A stretch of DNA of 64,000 nucleotides from Priestia megaterium NBRC 15308 = ATCC 14581 (GTDB lineage: Bacteria > Bacillota > Bacilli > Bacillales > Bacillaceae_H), in the NCBI RefSeq assembly GCF_000832985.1, contig NZ_CP009920.1:744001-808000 (forward strand), in the 5' to 3' direction. How positions within the stretch are numbered: position 1 is the stretch's first letter; the number at the start of each line of letters is the position of its first letter. The position numbers were made by a program, and so were the translations under genes. This document shows, piece by piece, positions 26,645 to 34,674 of this stretch. Below the pieces are notes generated by a model. It was not told where the DNA came from and made no database searches. It saw only the letters and a list, made by a program, of their open reading frames with translations.

Positions 26645-27871
26645 TTAAAATGTTAAGTACCAATAACCAAGTGCAAAACCGATATAGTTACCAATAATAT
26701 AGCCAAGCGTTCCTACTACTAAGATAGGACCAACCAAACTTCCCCATCCTTTAGCAATCGCCATTGCGCTTGCTGTCGTAGGTCCTCCTACCGTTGCATT
26801 GCTCGCCAGTAAAATATGTTCTAAATCAATTTTAAATACTCTTCCTAAAAGCAGTCCCACTATTAAATTACTCATTCCCACAATGAGCACAAATAGAATC
26901 AAAAGAGGTGCCTTTTCAACAATTAATGGAATGGACGCCGGCACTCCAATGACAACAAAGAAAATATAAATGAAGTATGTGCCGATTTCTTGGCTTCCGC
27001 TAATGTTTTTAAAATAAGAAGGAAACAGATAAATGACAAGAAACGTAAGTGTGGAAAGCAATAAGTATTTTTCGCTCAAAATAGTATGTAATAATGTTTG
27101 AACTACCGAAACATTTGGACCGGTTGGAATGATTGTTCCAAACCATTCGGCTAATTTAAACGATGCAACCACTAGAAAAAATGATGTACCAATTGAAGCC
27201 GCCACGTCTTTTAGCGAAATTTCTTTTTTTGCCCAATATTTTTCTGCAAGCGTATGGCGATCATTTTCTCCATATTGCCCAGCCTCTACTTCTTGAATAT
27301 GGGGCGTCTTAAAATGTTTTCTAAAAAACTTCATAGAAGGAACAAACATATACATGGCAAACAGCAAAGCCATGACCATATTATCAGCAACCACCGTCGC
27401 GGAAACCATTTGACTTGATGGTTCAAATTTAGCCGTAACGGTAGCAAAGTTAACCCCTCCGCCTACATAAGAAGCGCCGATAGCAGCTGCAATTTTTGCT
27501 AGTTCAGGAATATAATCTTTTAATAACAAGAAGCCTGCCGTACTCCCTATAACCGTTCCTACTGCACAGATTAAGAAAATAAAAAGCAGCTTCCGGCTTT
27601 CTTGAAATAATTCTTTCATATTGACTTGAAATAACAATAATGGAATGGCAAGCGGTACTAGATACGCCCAAACCGCATCATAAACCGGAGACTCTGTTGG
27701 AATGATTTTTAAATTTGATAGGATAAGCGCTCCTGCTAGCGCAATAATAGCTCCTGACAGAAAAGAAGCCCACTTATACTTTTGTTCGAGAAAAATACTA
27801 ACAGAAGCCCAAATCGCTAGAATTCCCCATAATGCCCACGTATCATCAGCTTGAATAATAGTAAAAATCAC
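26645..27871 (-). CDS. DUF819 (YjcL-like) integral membrane protein
   Basis: A 408-aa protein with about ten to eleven predicted membrane helices. Glycine-rich segments GASYVGGGVNF and ASNATVGGPTTASAMAIAKGWG sit in equivalent places of the two halves, as in DUF819 proteins such as B. subtilis YjcL. The inverted halves with GG-containing breaks look transporter-like, but no substrate is established for the family. Starts with GTG at 27871 after AGGAG. It has its own terminator and is not in an operon with its neighbours. Confidence 0.82.
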   Translation of the reverse strand: MIFTIIQADDTWALWGILAIWASVSIFLEQKYKWASFLSGAIIALAGALILSNLKIIPTESPVYDAVWAYLVPLAIPLLLFQVNMKELFQESRKLLFIFLICAVGTVIGSTAGFLLLKDYIPELAKIAAAIGASYVGGGVNFATVTAKFEPSSQMVSATVVADNMVMALLFAMYMFVPSMKFFRKHFKTPHIQEVEAGQYGENDRHTLAEKYWAKKEISLKDVAASIGTSFFLVVASFKLAEWFGTIIPTGPNVSVVQTLLHTILSEKYLLLSTLTFLVIYLFPSYFKNISGSQEIGTYFIYIFFVVIGVPASIPLIVEKAPLLILFVLIVGMSNLIVGLLLGRVFKIDLEHILLASNATVGGPTTASAMAIAKGWGSLVGPILVVGTLGYIIGNYIGFALGYWYLTF

Positions 27872-28001
27872 AAGCTACTCCTTTCTTTCTCTTTTTCAAG
27901 AAATAGAATTTTCAGAAAATACACTTTAGATTTTATCAATATATGCCAAATTCCGTCAATCTATAAAAAAGAGTCGAGAACAAAGTAGTCTAGTTAAAGT
28001 G

Positions 28002-28042
28002 AAACACGAACTATCTATCACAAAGGATGAATAGTTCGTGTT
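28002..28042 (+). terminator. Terminator-like hairpin without an evident gene
   Basis: ACACGAACTAT pairs perfectly with ATAGTTCGTGT, followed on the plus strand by seven T. No plus-strand gene lies upstream between 26603 and here, so it may end an unseen short RNA or be part of the neighbouring dispersed element. Confidence 0.55.
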
Positions 28043-28054
28043 TTTTTATGATTA

Positions 28055-28300
28055 TGGTGAACTTAGGTTTTATGTAGGTAGCTACTTCTAGCTGTTGATT
28101 GGAGGACAAGGCGCAGACTCCTGCGGGAAAAACGGTACAGGTGAGACGCCGCAAGAGCACAAGCAGCGAGGAGGCTAAGCGGCCTCCCGCGGAAAGCGAA
28201 GACTTGCACGGAAATCAACAGCAGTGTCACAAGCAGTCCAGCTCATGTATCCCGATTGTTAGTCTTTAGATTAGATTCATTTTGTGATGTCCCAGCCTCA
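28055..28300. repeat. Dispersed hairpin repeat, copy 1
   Basis: A non-coding element whose core (about 28091-28222) begins GCTGTTGATTGGAGG and ends CGGAAATCAACAGC, an imperfect terminal inverted repeat. Its interior carries ACTCCTGCGGGAAAA and CCCGCGGAAAGCGAAG. A second copy in the same orientation lies at about 32755-33015, and the similarity extends into the flanks (TAGGTTTTAT on the left, CTTTAGATTA on the right). I recognise this as a repeat common in B. megaterium-group genomes. Outer limits are approximate. Confidence 0.8.
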
Positions 28301-28304
28301 CTTT

Positions 28305-28871
28305 TTATTTACGAACAAGAACTGGAATCTGCTGCTTAATCTGCTGCAAAGGAGCGCTTGTTTTCTCTGTTAACGAACGCAAGATTCCTCCTTCAATCAT
28401 ACAGTTAATCACAACTCCAAGCTCTCCTGCCTGCTTTTCTTCAAATCCGCTCTCTATCATTTTTTCTCTAAAAAGTTTTTCCCAATCTTGAAACGCTGCG
28501 TAGCAGACTTCGCGCAGCGGTTCATTAATAAGCGCTGTTTCTCCAGCCAGCAGTCCAACAGGCATACCAGCAATGCTTTCTTCTTGTTCAAACTGCTTGG
28601 ACAATTCTTCAATAAAATACTGAATAGCCTGCGCTGCGTCAGAAGATTTATTTAGACTTTCTTTAATTTGAACTTGGACGTATTTATTCGTATAGTGAAC
28701 AGCGTGAATCGCCAGTTCTTCTTTCCCTTTTGGAAAATAATAATAAAGAGACCCTTTTGGCGACCCGCTCTCTTTAATAATTTGATTTAACCCTGTTGCA
28801 TGATAGCCTTGCAGCTGAAAAAGCCGCGATGCTGTTTCTAAAATCTTATCGCGTGCATTTGCTTTCTTCAC
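28305..28871 (-). CDS. TetR/AcrR-family repressor (LmrA/YxaF-like)
   Basis: A 188-aa protein. Residues 1-50 form the TetR helix-turn-helix (ILETASRLFQLQGYHATGLN, then SPKGSLYYYFPKGKEELA), with a C-terminal ligand-binding domain of the LmrA/YxaF kind (GMPVGLLAGE). Regulators of this type usually repress drug efflux or detoxification genes and release on binding small aromatic ligands. A 27-bp palindrome lies just downstream of its own -10 box, so autorepression is likely. No efflux gene is adjacent, so the other targets are unknown. Confidence 0.9.
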   Translation of the reverse strand: MKKANARDKILETASRLFQLQGYHATGLNQIIKESGSPKGSLYYYFPKGKEELAIHAVHYTNKYVQVQIKESLNKSSDAAQAIQYFIEELSKQFEQEESIAGMPVGLLAGETALINEPLREVCYAAFQDWEKLFREKMIESGFEEKQAGELGVVINCMIEGGILRSLTEKTSAPLQQIKQQIPVLVRK

Positions 28872-28893
28872 AAAACGATGCCTCCCCTATATA

Positions 28894-28920
28894 ATAAGTG
28901 GTTTCTATAACACTACTTAT
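28894..28920. promoter_or_regulatory. Palindromic operator, probably for the TetR regulator
   Basis: ATAAGTGGT (28894-28902) and ACTACTTAT (28912-28920) form an inverted repeat matching at 8 of 9 positions with 9 bp between. It lies between the promoter and the start of the TetR gene, where a bound repressor would block transcription. Confidence 0.7.
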
Positions 28921-28947
28921 CATATAAGCAAATGAAATTTTTGTCAA
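28919..28947 (-). promoter_or_regulatory. SigA promoter of the TetR gene
   Basis: On the minus strand TTGACA (28947-28942), 17 bp, TATGAT (28924-28919). Near consensus, and its -10 box touches the palindromic operator. Confidence 0.8.
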
Positions 28948-28990
28948 AAAAAAGTGAATATTTTACCATTTATTTTTCTTTTTTTATTTC

Positions 28991-29629
28991 TTATGACCTA
29001 ATAATTGTTTTTCTTACTTCTTCTGCTAACGATTGAAGAGGCGTAATAATACGGTCGCTTACCTCCGCCGCCGCTTCTACCATCGAGAGCTGCGCCACTG
29101 AAACAACACTGTTATGCTCTTTTACTAGCTCATGTAAGACATGTTTTACCTTCTGTTTATACTTTTTTAGGTTTCCAGTCATTACTAGTTCAAAAGCACC
29201 TTCTATCACAACAGGACGAACCTTTATCTTTACATTTTGATGAAATGCAAATTCGTCTAGGCGCTTCATTGTTCCTTCTACGGTCTCCGGATTTGTAAAC
29301 ACGATAAGCTGCGGTTCTTCTATTTCACATATTCGGTGAAAATAAGGCTCATCGATTTTAATAATTGGAATATCGCTTGTAAATGCTTCTGGTAAAAGAG
29401 CAATGTAGTTCGTACACGTAAGTAAAATGGCATCCGCTGAACATTCTTCCATCCACTTTAACTGCTTCTCTACTTTTGCAGCTGCTGACTCCGCTGCAAA
29501 CTTAGGGTCGGCTGTTACCCGATGTACAAGGCCAGGATCTACGAAATGCATACAGTTCGCAAACGGCAGCGCTTTTTCTATATAAGAGATGTTCGAATGA
29601 TGAGCGTGCAGGCAAGCAATTTTCTTCAT
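28991..29629 (-). CDS. Asp/Glu racemase-superfamily-like protein
   Basis: A 212-aa protein. Two cysteine segments, one early (LPFANCMHFVD) and one at AILLTCTNYIALLPE, sit roughly where the aspartate/glutamate racemase superfamily carries catalytic cysteines; the second is the better match. The fold is a two-domain alpha/beta arrangement without cofactor. It overlaps the stop of the upstream LysR gene by 4 bp (ATGA), so the two are translationally coupled. Divergence from the family is considerable, and I would not assign a substrate. It could be a racemase, a maleate-isomerase-like or a hydantoin-racemase-like enzyme. Confidence 0.6.
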   Translation of the reverse strand: MKKIACLHAHHSNISYIEKALPFANCMHFVDPGLVHRVTADPKFAAESAAAKVEKQLKWMEECSADAILLTCTNYIALLPEAFTSDIPIIKIDEPYFHRICEIEEPQLIVFTNPETVEGTMKRLDEFAFHQNVKIKVRPVVIEGAFELVMTGNLKKYKQKVKHVLHELVKEHNSVVSVAQLSMVEAAAEVSDRIITPLQSLAEEVRKTIIRS

Positions 29630-30525
29630 CGTTTTCCTCCCGTATGATGGTCTTTGAAATACTGAATTAAAAATTCCTGGAACTTTTTCGCAACAGGAGT
29701 TAAATATTTATCCTTGTTCCACGCAACCCCAATTACCCTTGAAGCTGTGTCTTCTTTGAGCTTTATTTTTTTAATGCCTCGCAAGTCTACTCCCTTTATT
29801 TCAGGAAGCAAGGCAACCCCTAAATGAGCCGCTACAAAACCAATCACCGTTAAAAATTCTTCTCCTTCAAACGTAATATTTGGAACAATCTCGGCCTCTT
29901 CAAACAGCTGATCAAAAATTGTTCGGCTTCCATATCCTTTTTTTAACGCGATAAACGATTCATGAGCCAACTCTGAAATCGAAAGCACTTGTTTTGAGGC
30001 AAAAGAATGCGTATCAGGGACATACGCGTACAGCTCGTCTTTCCATAAATATTCCCACTGAATTCCTGCCCTAGATTCCGTTACAGAAGACATACAAAAA
30101 TCAATTTCCCCCGTTTGAAGCTGATCGAGCATGATGTTCGTGGCGTTCTCAAAAATTTGAAACTGAACGTTCGGATACTCTTGTAAAAAAGCATGAACTA
30201 GTTTTGGGACGGACGAAGCGCCTAATGATTTTAAAAAAGCAAACGAAATACTGCCGCGGTGAGGATGAATCAAATCTGAAAGCTCACGTTTAGCTTCTTC
30301 CATTTCGTTTAATACTTTAGCCGTTCGTTCGTAAAAAAGCCGTCCGTATCGATTTAAAATGACTTGCCTTCCTTTTCGTTCAAATAGCGGCACGCCAAGC
30401 TCTGATTCTAATTTAGAAATTGAGCGGCTGAGCGTAGGCTGTGCAATTGATAATTTTTCTGCGGCCTTTGTGAAATGTTCCGTTTGAGCTACAACATTAA
30501 AATATTCGAGCTGCTGCCATTCCAT
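29626..30525 (-). CDS. LysR-family transcriptional regulator
   Basis: A 299-aa protein. The N-terminal winged helix-turn-helix shows the LysR pattern (FTKAAEKLSIAQPTLSRSIS, then LESELGVPLFERKGR), followed by a periplasmic-binding-like effector domain from about residue 90. LysR regulators typically control a divergent gene with a small coinducer. Here the divergent gene is the TauE/SafE permease at 30687, and the downstream cotranscribed gene is the racemase-like protein. The 160-bp spacer is AT-rich with several possible T-N11-A boxes, none decisive. Confidence 0.92.
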   Translation of the reverse strand: MEWQQLEYFNVVAQTEHFTKAAEKLSIAQPTLSRSISKLESELGVPLFERKGRQVILNRYGRLFYERTAKVLNEMEEAKRELSDLIHPHRGSISFAFLKSLGASSVPKLVHAFLQEYPNVQFQIFENATNIMLDQLQTGEIDFCMSSVTESRAGIQWEYLWKDELYAYVPDTHSFASKQVLSISELAHESFIALKKGYGSRTIFDQLFEEAEIVPNITFEGEEFLTVIGFVAAHLGVALLPEIKGVDLRGIKKIKLKEDTASRVIGVAWNKDKYLTPVAKKFQEFLIQYFKDHHTGGKR

Positions 30526-30686
30526 TTTTTCACATCCTTTACTTATTACATAATACTATTAATTTCATATAAATTATACATTGGACGTCATAAAAAATTC
30601 ATGTTTAAATGAAGAACGTAGCACTTGCTAAAAATAAAAATGTTATGTGTCTGCATAGAATAAGTGTTGAAAGAAGGAATTAGTTT

Positions 30687-31436
30687 ATGGATGTTTCAAT
30701 AGTTTTAACGATGCTAGCCGTCGGACTGATCTTAGGATTTGTCGGGGCGGGCGGATCAGGTTTTATTATTTCAATTTTAACGCTGCTGTACGGCGTATCT
30801 GTACATGTTGCTCTTGCAACGGCTCTTACCGCAATGATTTTTTCTTCCTTATCTGGCGCTGTCAGTCATTACCGTGAAGGTAATGTCTCTTTAAAATCCG
30901 GTATCTCTGTTGGTATCCTCGGTGCATTAGGCGCTTGGATTGGGTCTAACCTTTCATCCTTTATCCCAGAAGGCGAGCTAAAGTGGCTAACAGCCGGTAT
31001 GCTTTTATTATCTGGTGTTTTACTTTGGCTGCGAATGTTTTTATTTTCCCGTCAGCAAAAAGAACGTACTGTTCCAACAGGAGCTAAATTTGTCGTCTAC
31101 TCTTTACTCATTGGCTTAATTACCGGTGCTCTGTCCGGAATGTTTGGAATTGGATCAACTCCATTTATCCAGCTTGGCCTTATGATGGTGTTAGGCTTGT
31201 CGATTCGCCAGTCGGCCGGAACGACAATGCTCGTTATTATTCCGATTGCCATTGGCGGGGGAATGGGCTATTATCAGCAGGGCTTTTTAGATATTCCGCT
31301 GTTGATTCAAGTTGTCGTCGGCACAATGGTCGGTTCCTATATTGGAGCAAAGTTTACAAATCGTGTACCTGCTCCTGTATTAAAAACGTCCCTTGTAGCG
31401 CTGCCTATTTTCTCTAGCTTCCTACTTGTCATATAA
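30687..31436 (+). CDS. TauE/SafE-family membrane permease
   Basis: A 249-aa protein with about eight membrane helices and the duplicated glycine signatures of the TauE/SafE family: LGFVGAGGSGF near the N-terminus and LSGMFGIGSTPFIQLGL in the second half. Family members move sulfite, sulfoacetate or other small organic anions across the membrane. Divergent from the LysR/racemase-like operon, which suggests coordinated control; the transported compound is not evident. GAAAGAAGGA precedes the ATG. Confidence 0.85.
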   Translation: MDVSIVLTMLAVGLILGFVGAGGSGFIISILTLLYGVSVHVALATALTAMIFSSLSGAVSHYREGNVSLKSGISVGILGALGAWIGSNLSSFIPEGELKWLTAGMLLLSGVLLWLRMFLFSRQQKERTVPTGAKFVVYSLLIGLITGALSGMFGIGSTPFIQLGLMMVLGLSIRQSAGTTMLVIIPIAIGGGMGYYQQGFLDIPLLIQVVVGTMVGSYIGAKFTNRVPAPVLKTSLVALPIFSSFLLVI

Positions 31437-31470
31437 GAAAAAAGCTTGAACTCTTGTTCAAGCTTTTTTT
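31437..31470. terminator. Bidirectional terminator overlapping the GNAT coding end
   Basis: AAAAAAGCTTGAAC pairs perfectly with GTTCAAGCTTTTTT around TCTT. It follows the TauE-like stop, and its right arm also encodes the last residues (Lys-Lys-Ala-stop) of the convergent acetyltransferase. Confidence 0.92.
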
Positions 31471-31952
31471 ATGTCCATCTGATAAACAAACTGCTTTCCT
31501 TGGCTTCCAAAAATATGCCGGTTTGTATCAACAAAGCCGCTTCGTTTATACAGATGCTGTGCAGCCGTGTTTTTATAGTTCACGCCTAGCACCACTTTAT
31601 TTATAGTCGGAAAGTGACGGTTGATAAAAAAAGGAAGAAGTTTCAATGACTTTTTACCAACTCCCTTTCCTTGATAATCAGGATGAATGGAATAAGACCT
31701 TATTAAAAGCGCGCCGGAGCTCTCGGTATATTCTTTAACGGCTTCCCCTGCGTCGAGCACGAAAAAGCCGGCTAGTTTGTTTACTGCCAAAATCAAAACG
31801 GGCGTTCTATCTCTTTCCTGCTTGCACTTAGCTATAGCTTCAGTTGGAAGTGCCGTATAAATGAGCTGCTCTTCAGGCAGCGTATAGCTATGTATAGATG
31901 ACTCGTAGGCTTCACTATAAAACGTTAGCGCTACATTTACTGTATTATCCAT
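31458..31952 (-). CDS. GNAT-family N-acetyltransferase
   Basis: A 164-aa protein with GNAT motif A (YSIHPDYQGKGVGKKSLKLL, the acetyl-CoA pyrophosphate loop) and the typical LGVNYKNTAAQHLYKRSGFV end motif. I chose the ATG at 31952 (MDNTVNVAL) after GGAGTAAGG; the open frame extends upstream without a ribosome site. Acceptor substrate unknown. Single gene, ended by the shared terminator that overlaps its last codons. Confidence 0.85.
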   Translation of the reverse strand: MDNTVNVALTFYSEAYESSIHSYTLPEEQLIYTALPTEAIAKCKQERDRTPVLILAVNKLAGFFVLDAGEAVKEYTESSGALLIRSYSIHPDYQGKGVGKKSLKLLPFFINRHFPTINKVVLGVNYKNTAAQHLYKRSGFVDTNRHIFGSQGKQFVYQMDIKKA

Positions 31953-31990
31953 TCTATACCTTACTCCTTTTTCCATAGTATAACATGCAC

Positions 31991-32016
31991 AAAAAAAGCC
32001 GCATAAAGCGGCTTTT
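31991..32016 (-). terminator. Terminator of the YwnB-like gene
   Basis: On the minus strand AAAAGCCGC, a TTTAT loop, GCGGC and a run of T immediately after the stop codon at 32020. Confidence 0.9.
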
Positions 32017-32019
32017 CCT

Positions 32020-32661
32020 TTATCTAGCGTCGGATACAACGGTAAAGCGTTCGTTTATATGCTCTCCTCGCTCAATTTCATCAATAACTGCAATGGCGTA
32101 ATCAGCATAGCTGACATGGCTGTTCCCTTCTGAATTTAAAATAACATGATCTTTCCCTGTTTTATAAGCATCCGTTCGTTTTCCTGAAGGATTAAAAAAT
32201 GCTGCTGGGCTAATAAACGTCCAATTAATATCACTTGTACTTTCTAAGTCTTTTAAATTTTGAGCTTGGTTGTCAGCTGTCGCCTTATACTCTTTTGGAA
32301 AATCAGGCGTATCTGCTAGACGCGTCGTTTTCTCTTCATCGACAAACAAACTGCCTGCTCCTCCTACAACAAGAAGACGAACGTCCGGAGCTTGTTTAAA
32401 TACATGGATTAATGATTGTCCCGCTTCTACATGCAGATGTTCTTTTCCTTCGGGAGCTCCAAACGCATTCACTACCGCATCGAAACCTTCAATATCGTTT
32501 GCCGTAATATCAAAGATGTCTTTTTCCATTGTACGAACATCCTTTTCTTCTACTTTGCTCGCATTACGTACGATTGCCGTTACATCATGCCCGCGATTTA
32601 AAGCTTCTTTCACGATAAAACTTCCTGCTTTTCCTGTAGCACCTACGACTCCAATTTTCAT
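32020..32661 (-). CDS. NAD(P)H-binding SDR-like protein (YwnB-like)
   Basis: A 213-aa Rossmann protein starting MKIGVVGATGKAGSFIVKEA, with the GATGxxG dinucleotide-binding loop at residues 7-13. It lacks the YxxxK catalytic pair of classical SDR enzymes at the usual place and is closest to the NmrA-like/YwnB group of atypical SDRs, whose members are redox sensors or flavin/quinone reductases. Start ATG follows GGAGG. Length matches B. subtilis YwnB as I remember it. Confidence 0.8.
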   Translation of the reverse strand: MKIGVVGATGKAGSFIVKEALNRGHDVTAIVRNASKVEEKDVRTMEKDIFDITANDIEGFDAVVNAFGAPEGKEHLHVEAGQSLIHVFKQAPDVRLLVVGGAGSLFVDEEKTTRLADTPDFPKEYKATADNQAQNLKDLESTSDINWTFISPAAFFNPSGKRTDAYKTGKDHVILNSEGNSHVSYADYAIAVIDEIERGEHINERFTVVSDAR

Positions 32662-32754
32662 TTTATAACCTCCAGTAAAATTCTCTATATCTAGGTAATA
32701 GCCTTTTTTTGCTATGCTAAAACACTGCGAAACGGTTTAAGCAAGATAGAGAAC

Positions 32755-33015
32755 GAATAAAGAGGCTGAAGCGAAAGTTTTTTAGTTGAAGAAAGATCCG
32801 AACGTAGGTTTTATATATGTAGGTACTTCCAGCGGTTGATTGGAGGGTAAGGCGAAGACTCCTGCGGGAAAAGCGGAACAGGTGAGACCCCACAAGGAGG
32901 CTCACCTGCCGTCCGCGGAAAGCGAAGTCTTGCACGGAAATCAACTAGGGTGTACTAAACGATCCATACTGGCCTCTTTATCCATTTGTTCGACTTTAGA
33001 TTAATTTAGTTATGC
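32755..33015. repeat. Dispersed hairpin repeat, copy 2
   Basis: Second copy of the element at 28055-28300, same orientation. The core (about 32832-32946) begins GCGGTTGATTGGAGGGTAAG and ends CACGGAAATCAACT. Shared internal blocks are ACTCCTGCGGGAAAA and CCGCGGAAAGCGAAG; shared flanks are TAGGTTTTAT and CTTTAGATTAATTTAG. Both copies lie just downstream of a minus-strand gene's start side and 3' of the next minus gene. A 75-codon open frame within it is only a by-product of the repeat. Confidence 0.8.
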
Positions 33016-33047
33016 CTTAATCTCTTTGACAAAAAATAAATAAGTGC

Positions 33048-33710
33048 TTATTCAATTTCAATAAATAACACGTGAGCCATAGAATGAATTGATTTAATCA
33101 ATTCTACTTTATTCCCTTTCTTTTTTGCTTTTCCTTTTATTTCAACAAAATAGAGCAGTTCACCTTGATGATGATCCTGGTGAATTTCATAGGATGAAAT
33201 CATAATATTTTCCCTTTCAATCTTATCAAGGAGCTCATAAATAGCCTCTTGATTCGCTGCACGAAACTTAATTAAAATGGAATGAGTAGAAAGTGATGTA
33301 AACATCACGTTCAATATTTCTAAGCCAATCAGCACCAATATAGTTGCACTAATGCCGACTGTATACATACCCGCCCCAATGGTTAAACCAATTCCCGACG
33401 TTGCCCATACGCCTGCGGCTGTTGTGAGCCCTCTAATATGCTGCTTTTGGATAATAATCATACCTGCTCCTAAAAAACCAATACCGCTTACTACTTGTGC
33501 TGCAACCCGGCTCGGATCAAGGGCCATATGATCTTGATGAAGCACATCTGAAAAGCCATATTTCGAAATTAGCATAATTAGCGTGCTACCGACAGCAACT
33601 AAAAAATGAGTGCGAAAGCCCGCTTCTTTTGCTCTAAATTCTCTTTCTAATCCAACCAAAGCTCCTAACAGACCTGATAGAGCTAGACGACTAATAAAAG
33701 CTGCGGTCAT
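33048..33710 (-). CDS. MgtC/SapB-family membrane protein
   Basis: A 220-aa protein. Residues 1-135 form the four- to five-helix MgtC/SapB core with LLGALVGLEREFR, TLIMLISKYGF and GLTTAAGVWATSGIGLTIGAG. A cytoplasmic ACT-like tail follows (about 145-220). In other bacteria this family is linked with Mg2+ limitation and with regulation of P-type ATPases; Bacillus homologues are poorly studied. AGGAGGAAAA precedes the ATG. Single gene. Confidence 0.87.
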   Translation of the reverse strand: MTAAFISRLALSGLLGALVGLEREFRAKEAGFRTHFLVAVGSTLIMLISKYGFSDVLHQDHMALDPSRVAAQVVSGIGFLGAGMIIIQKQHIRGLTTAAGVWATSGIGLTIGAGMYTVGISATILVLIGLEILNVMFTSLSTHSILIKFRAANQEAIYELLDKIERENIMISSYEIHQDHHQGELLYFVEIKGKAKKKGNKVELIKSIHSMAHVLFIEIE

Positions 33711-33821
33711 TTTTCCTCCTCCTTTCCCTTCCTCTTCATTTTTTCATAAACGCACCTATTAACTATTTCTATTTTTGTTATAATTTACTATAACTAATTT
33801 TTGAAGTGGAGGCTAATCAAA

Positions 33822-34631
33822 GTGGATAAAATTATCGATTATTACAGCAGATTTGATGAGTGGGGAAGATTAGAACGGGAGCCTATTGAGTTTCAAGTAA
33901 ACTGGCATTTTATCGAAAAACACCTTCCTCCCAGCGGACATATCTTAGATAACGGTGCTGGACCTGGAAGATATGCCTTAAAACTAGCAGAAAACGGCTA
34001 CGAATTAACTCTAACTGATTTGACGCCTCATTTAGTTCAAACAGCTAAGGAAAAGGCTTTAGAACGGCAAGTATACAATGCATTTCGTGATTTTCACGTG
34101 GCAGATGCTCGGAATCTTCAATGTTGTCTGGATGAACAATTTCATGCGGCACTAATGCTTGGACCAATGTATCATTTGCAGAAGAAACAAGATCGCATTC
34201 AAGCTGTCCGAGAGCTGTATCGAGTCACAAAGCCAGGCGGAACTGTCTTTATTTCGTTTATGCCGCGCGTCCAGCACGTCATTTCTTCTTTAACATCCCC
34301 GGAGCGTTTAAAACCAAACAACACGGCAAAAGCGCTTCATGATTTTTATGAATCAGGCTGCTTTGATCATGCCGAAGAAGGCCGGTTTACTCACGCTTAT
34401 TATGCTAATATTGAGGATATTATTCCTTTTTTAAAGAAGCATGGATTTCAATGCATTGAGCTGATTGCCTCTAACGTTGCTTCGTCCGTTAATTCTGAGG
34501 AATGGACTTACTGGAAAGAAAAGTATCCTGAAGAAATGGACAGCATCGTTCAACTGCTTATCCAACAAGCATCAAGTTCTTATCACCTTGGACTTTCTTC
34601 TCATTTACTCTATATCGGACGGAAGCACTAA
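33822..34631 (+). CDS. Class I SAM-dependent methyltransferase
   Basis: A 269-aa protein with the Rossmann-like methyltransferase motifs: GHILDNGAGPGRYALKLA (motif I), LTLTDLTPHLV (motif II), ALMLGPMYHLQ (motif IV) and PGGTVFISFM (post-II strand). The start GTG at 33822 is preferred because TGGAGG ends 9 nt upstream; the frame is open further upstream but contains that ribosome site. Substrate unknown. The neighbouring gene at 34675 begins 43 nt after the stop, with a strong hairpin between. Confidence 0.87.
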   Translation: MDKIIDYYSRFDEWGRLEREPIEFQVNWHFIEKHLPPSGHILDNGAGPGRYALKLAENGYELTLTDLTPHLVQTAKEKALERQVYNAFRDFHVADARNLQCCLDEQFHAALMLGPMYHLQKKQDRIQAVRELYRVTKPGGTVFISFMPRVQHVISSLTSPERLKPNNTAKALHDFYESGCFDHAEEGRFTHAYYANIEDIIPFLKKHGFQCIELIASNVASSVNSEEWTYWKEKYPEEMDSIVQLLIQQASSSYHLGLSSHLLYIGRKH

Positions 34632-34632
34632 T

Positions 34633-34670
34633 AATCATCTCTACCTATCATAGGATAGATAGAGGTGATT
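34633..34670 (+). promoter_or_regulatory. Hairpin that buries the ribosome-binding site of the PGA-hydrolase gene
   Basis: AATCATCTCTACCTATC (34633-34649) pairs with GATAGATAGAGGTGATT (34654-34670) at 15 of 17 positions, with a 4-nt loop. The Shine-Dalgarno GAGGTGAT of the next gene lies inside the right arm, 5 nt before its ATG. No T run follows, so it is not a simple terminator. It could block translation when the transcript reads through from the methyltransferase gene. Confidence 0.65.
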
Positions 34671-34674
34671 ATTA

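Noticed and set aside
31458-32039. Longer 193-codon version of the GNAT gene, and similar N-terminal extensions elsewhere (for example at 47760, 50779, 41935)
   Set aside because: Extensions lack ribosome sites, run through terminators or neighbouring genes and add residues unlike the families.
32717-32944. 75-codon minus-strand frame
   Set aside because: It lies in the dispersed repeat; the other copy does not keep the frame.
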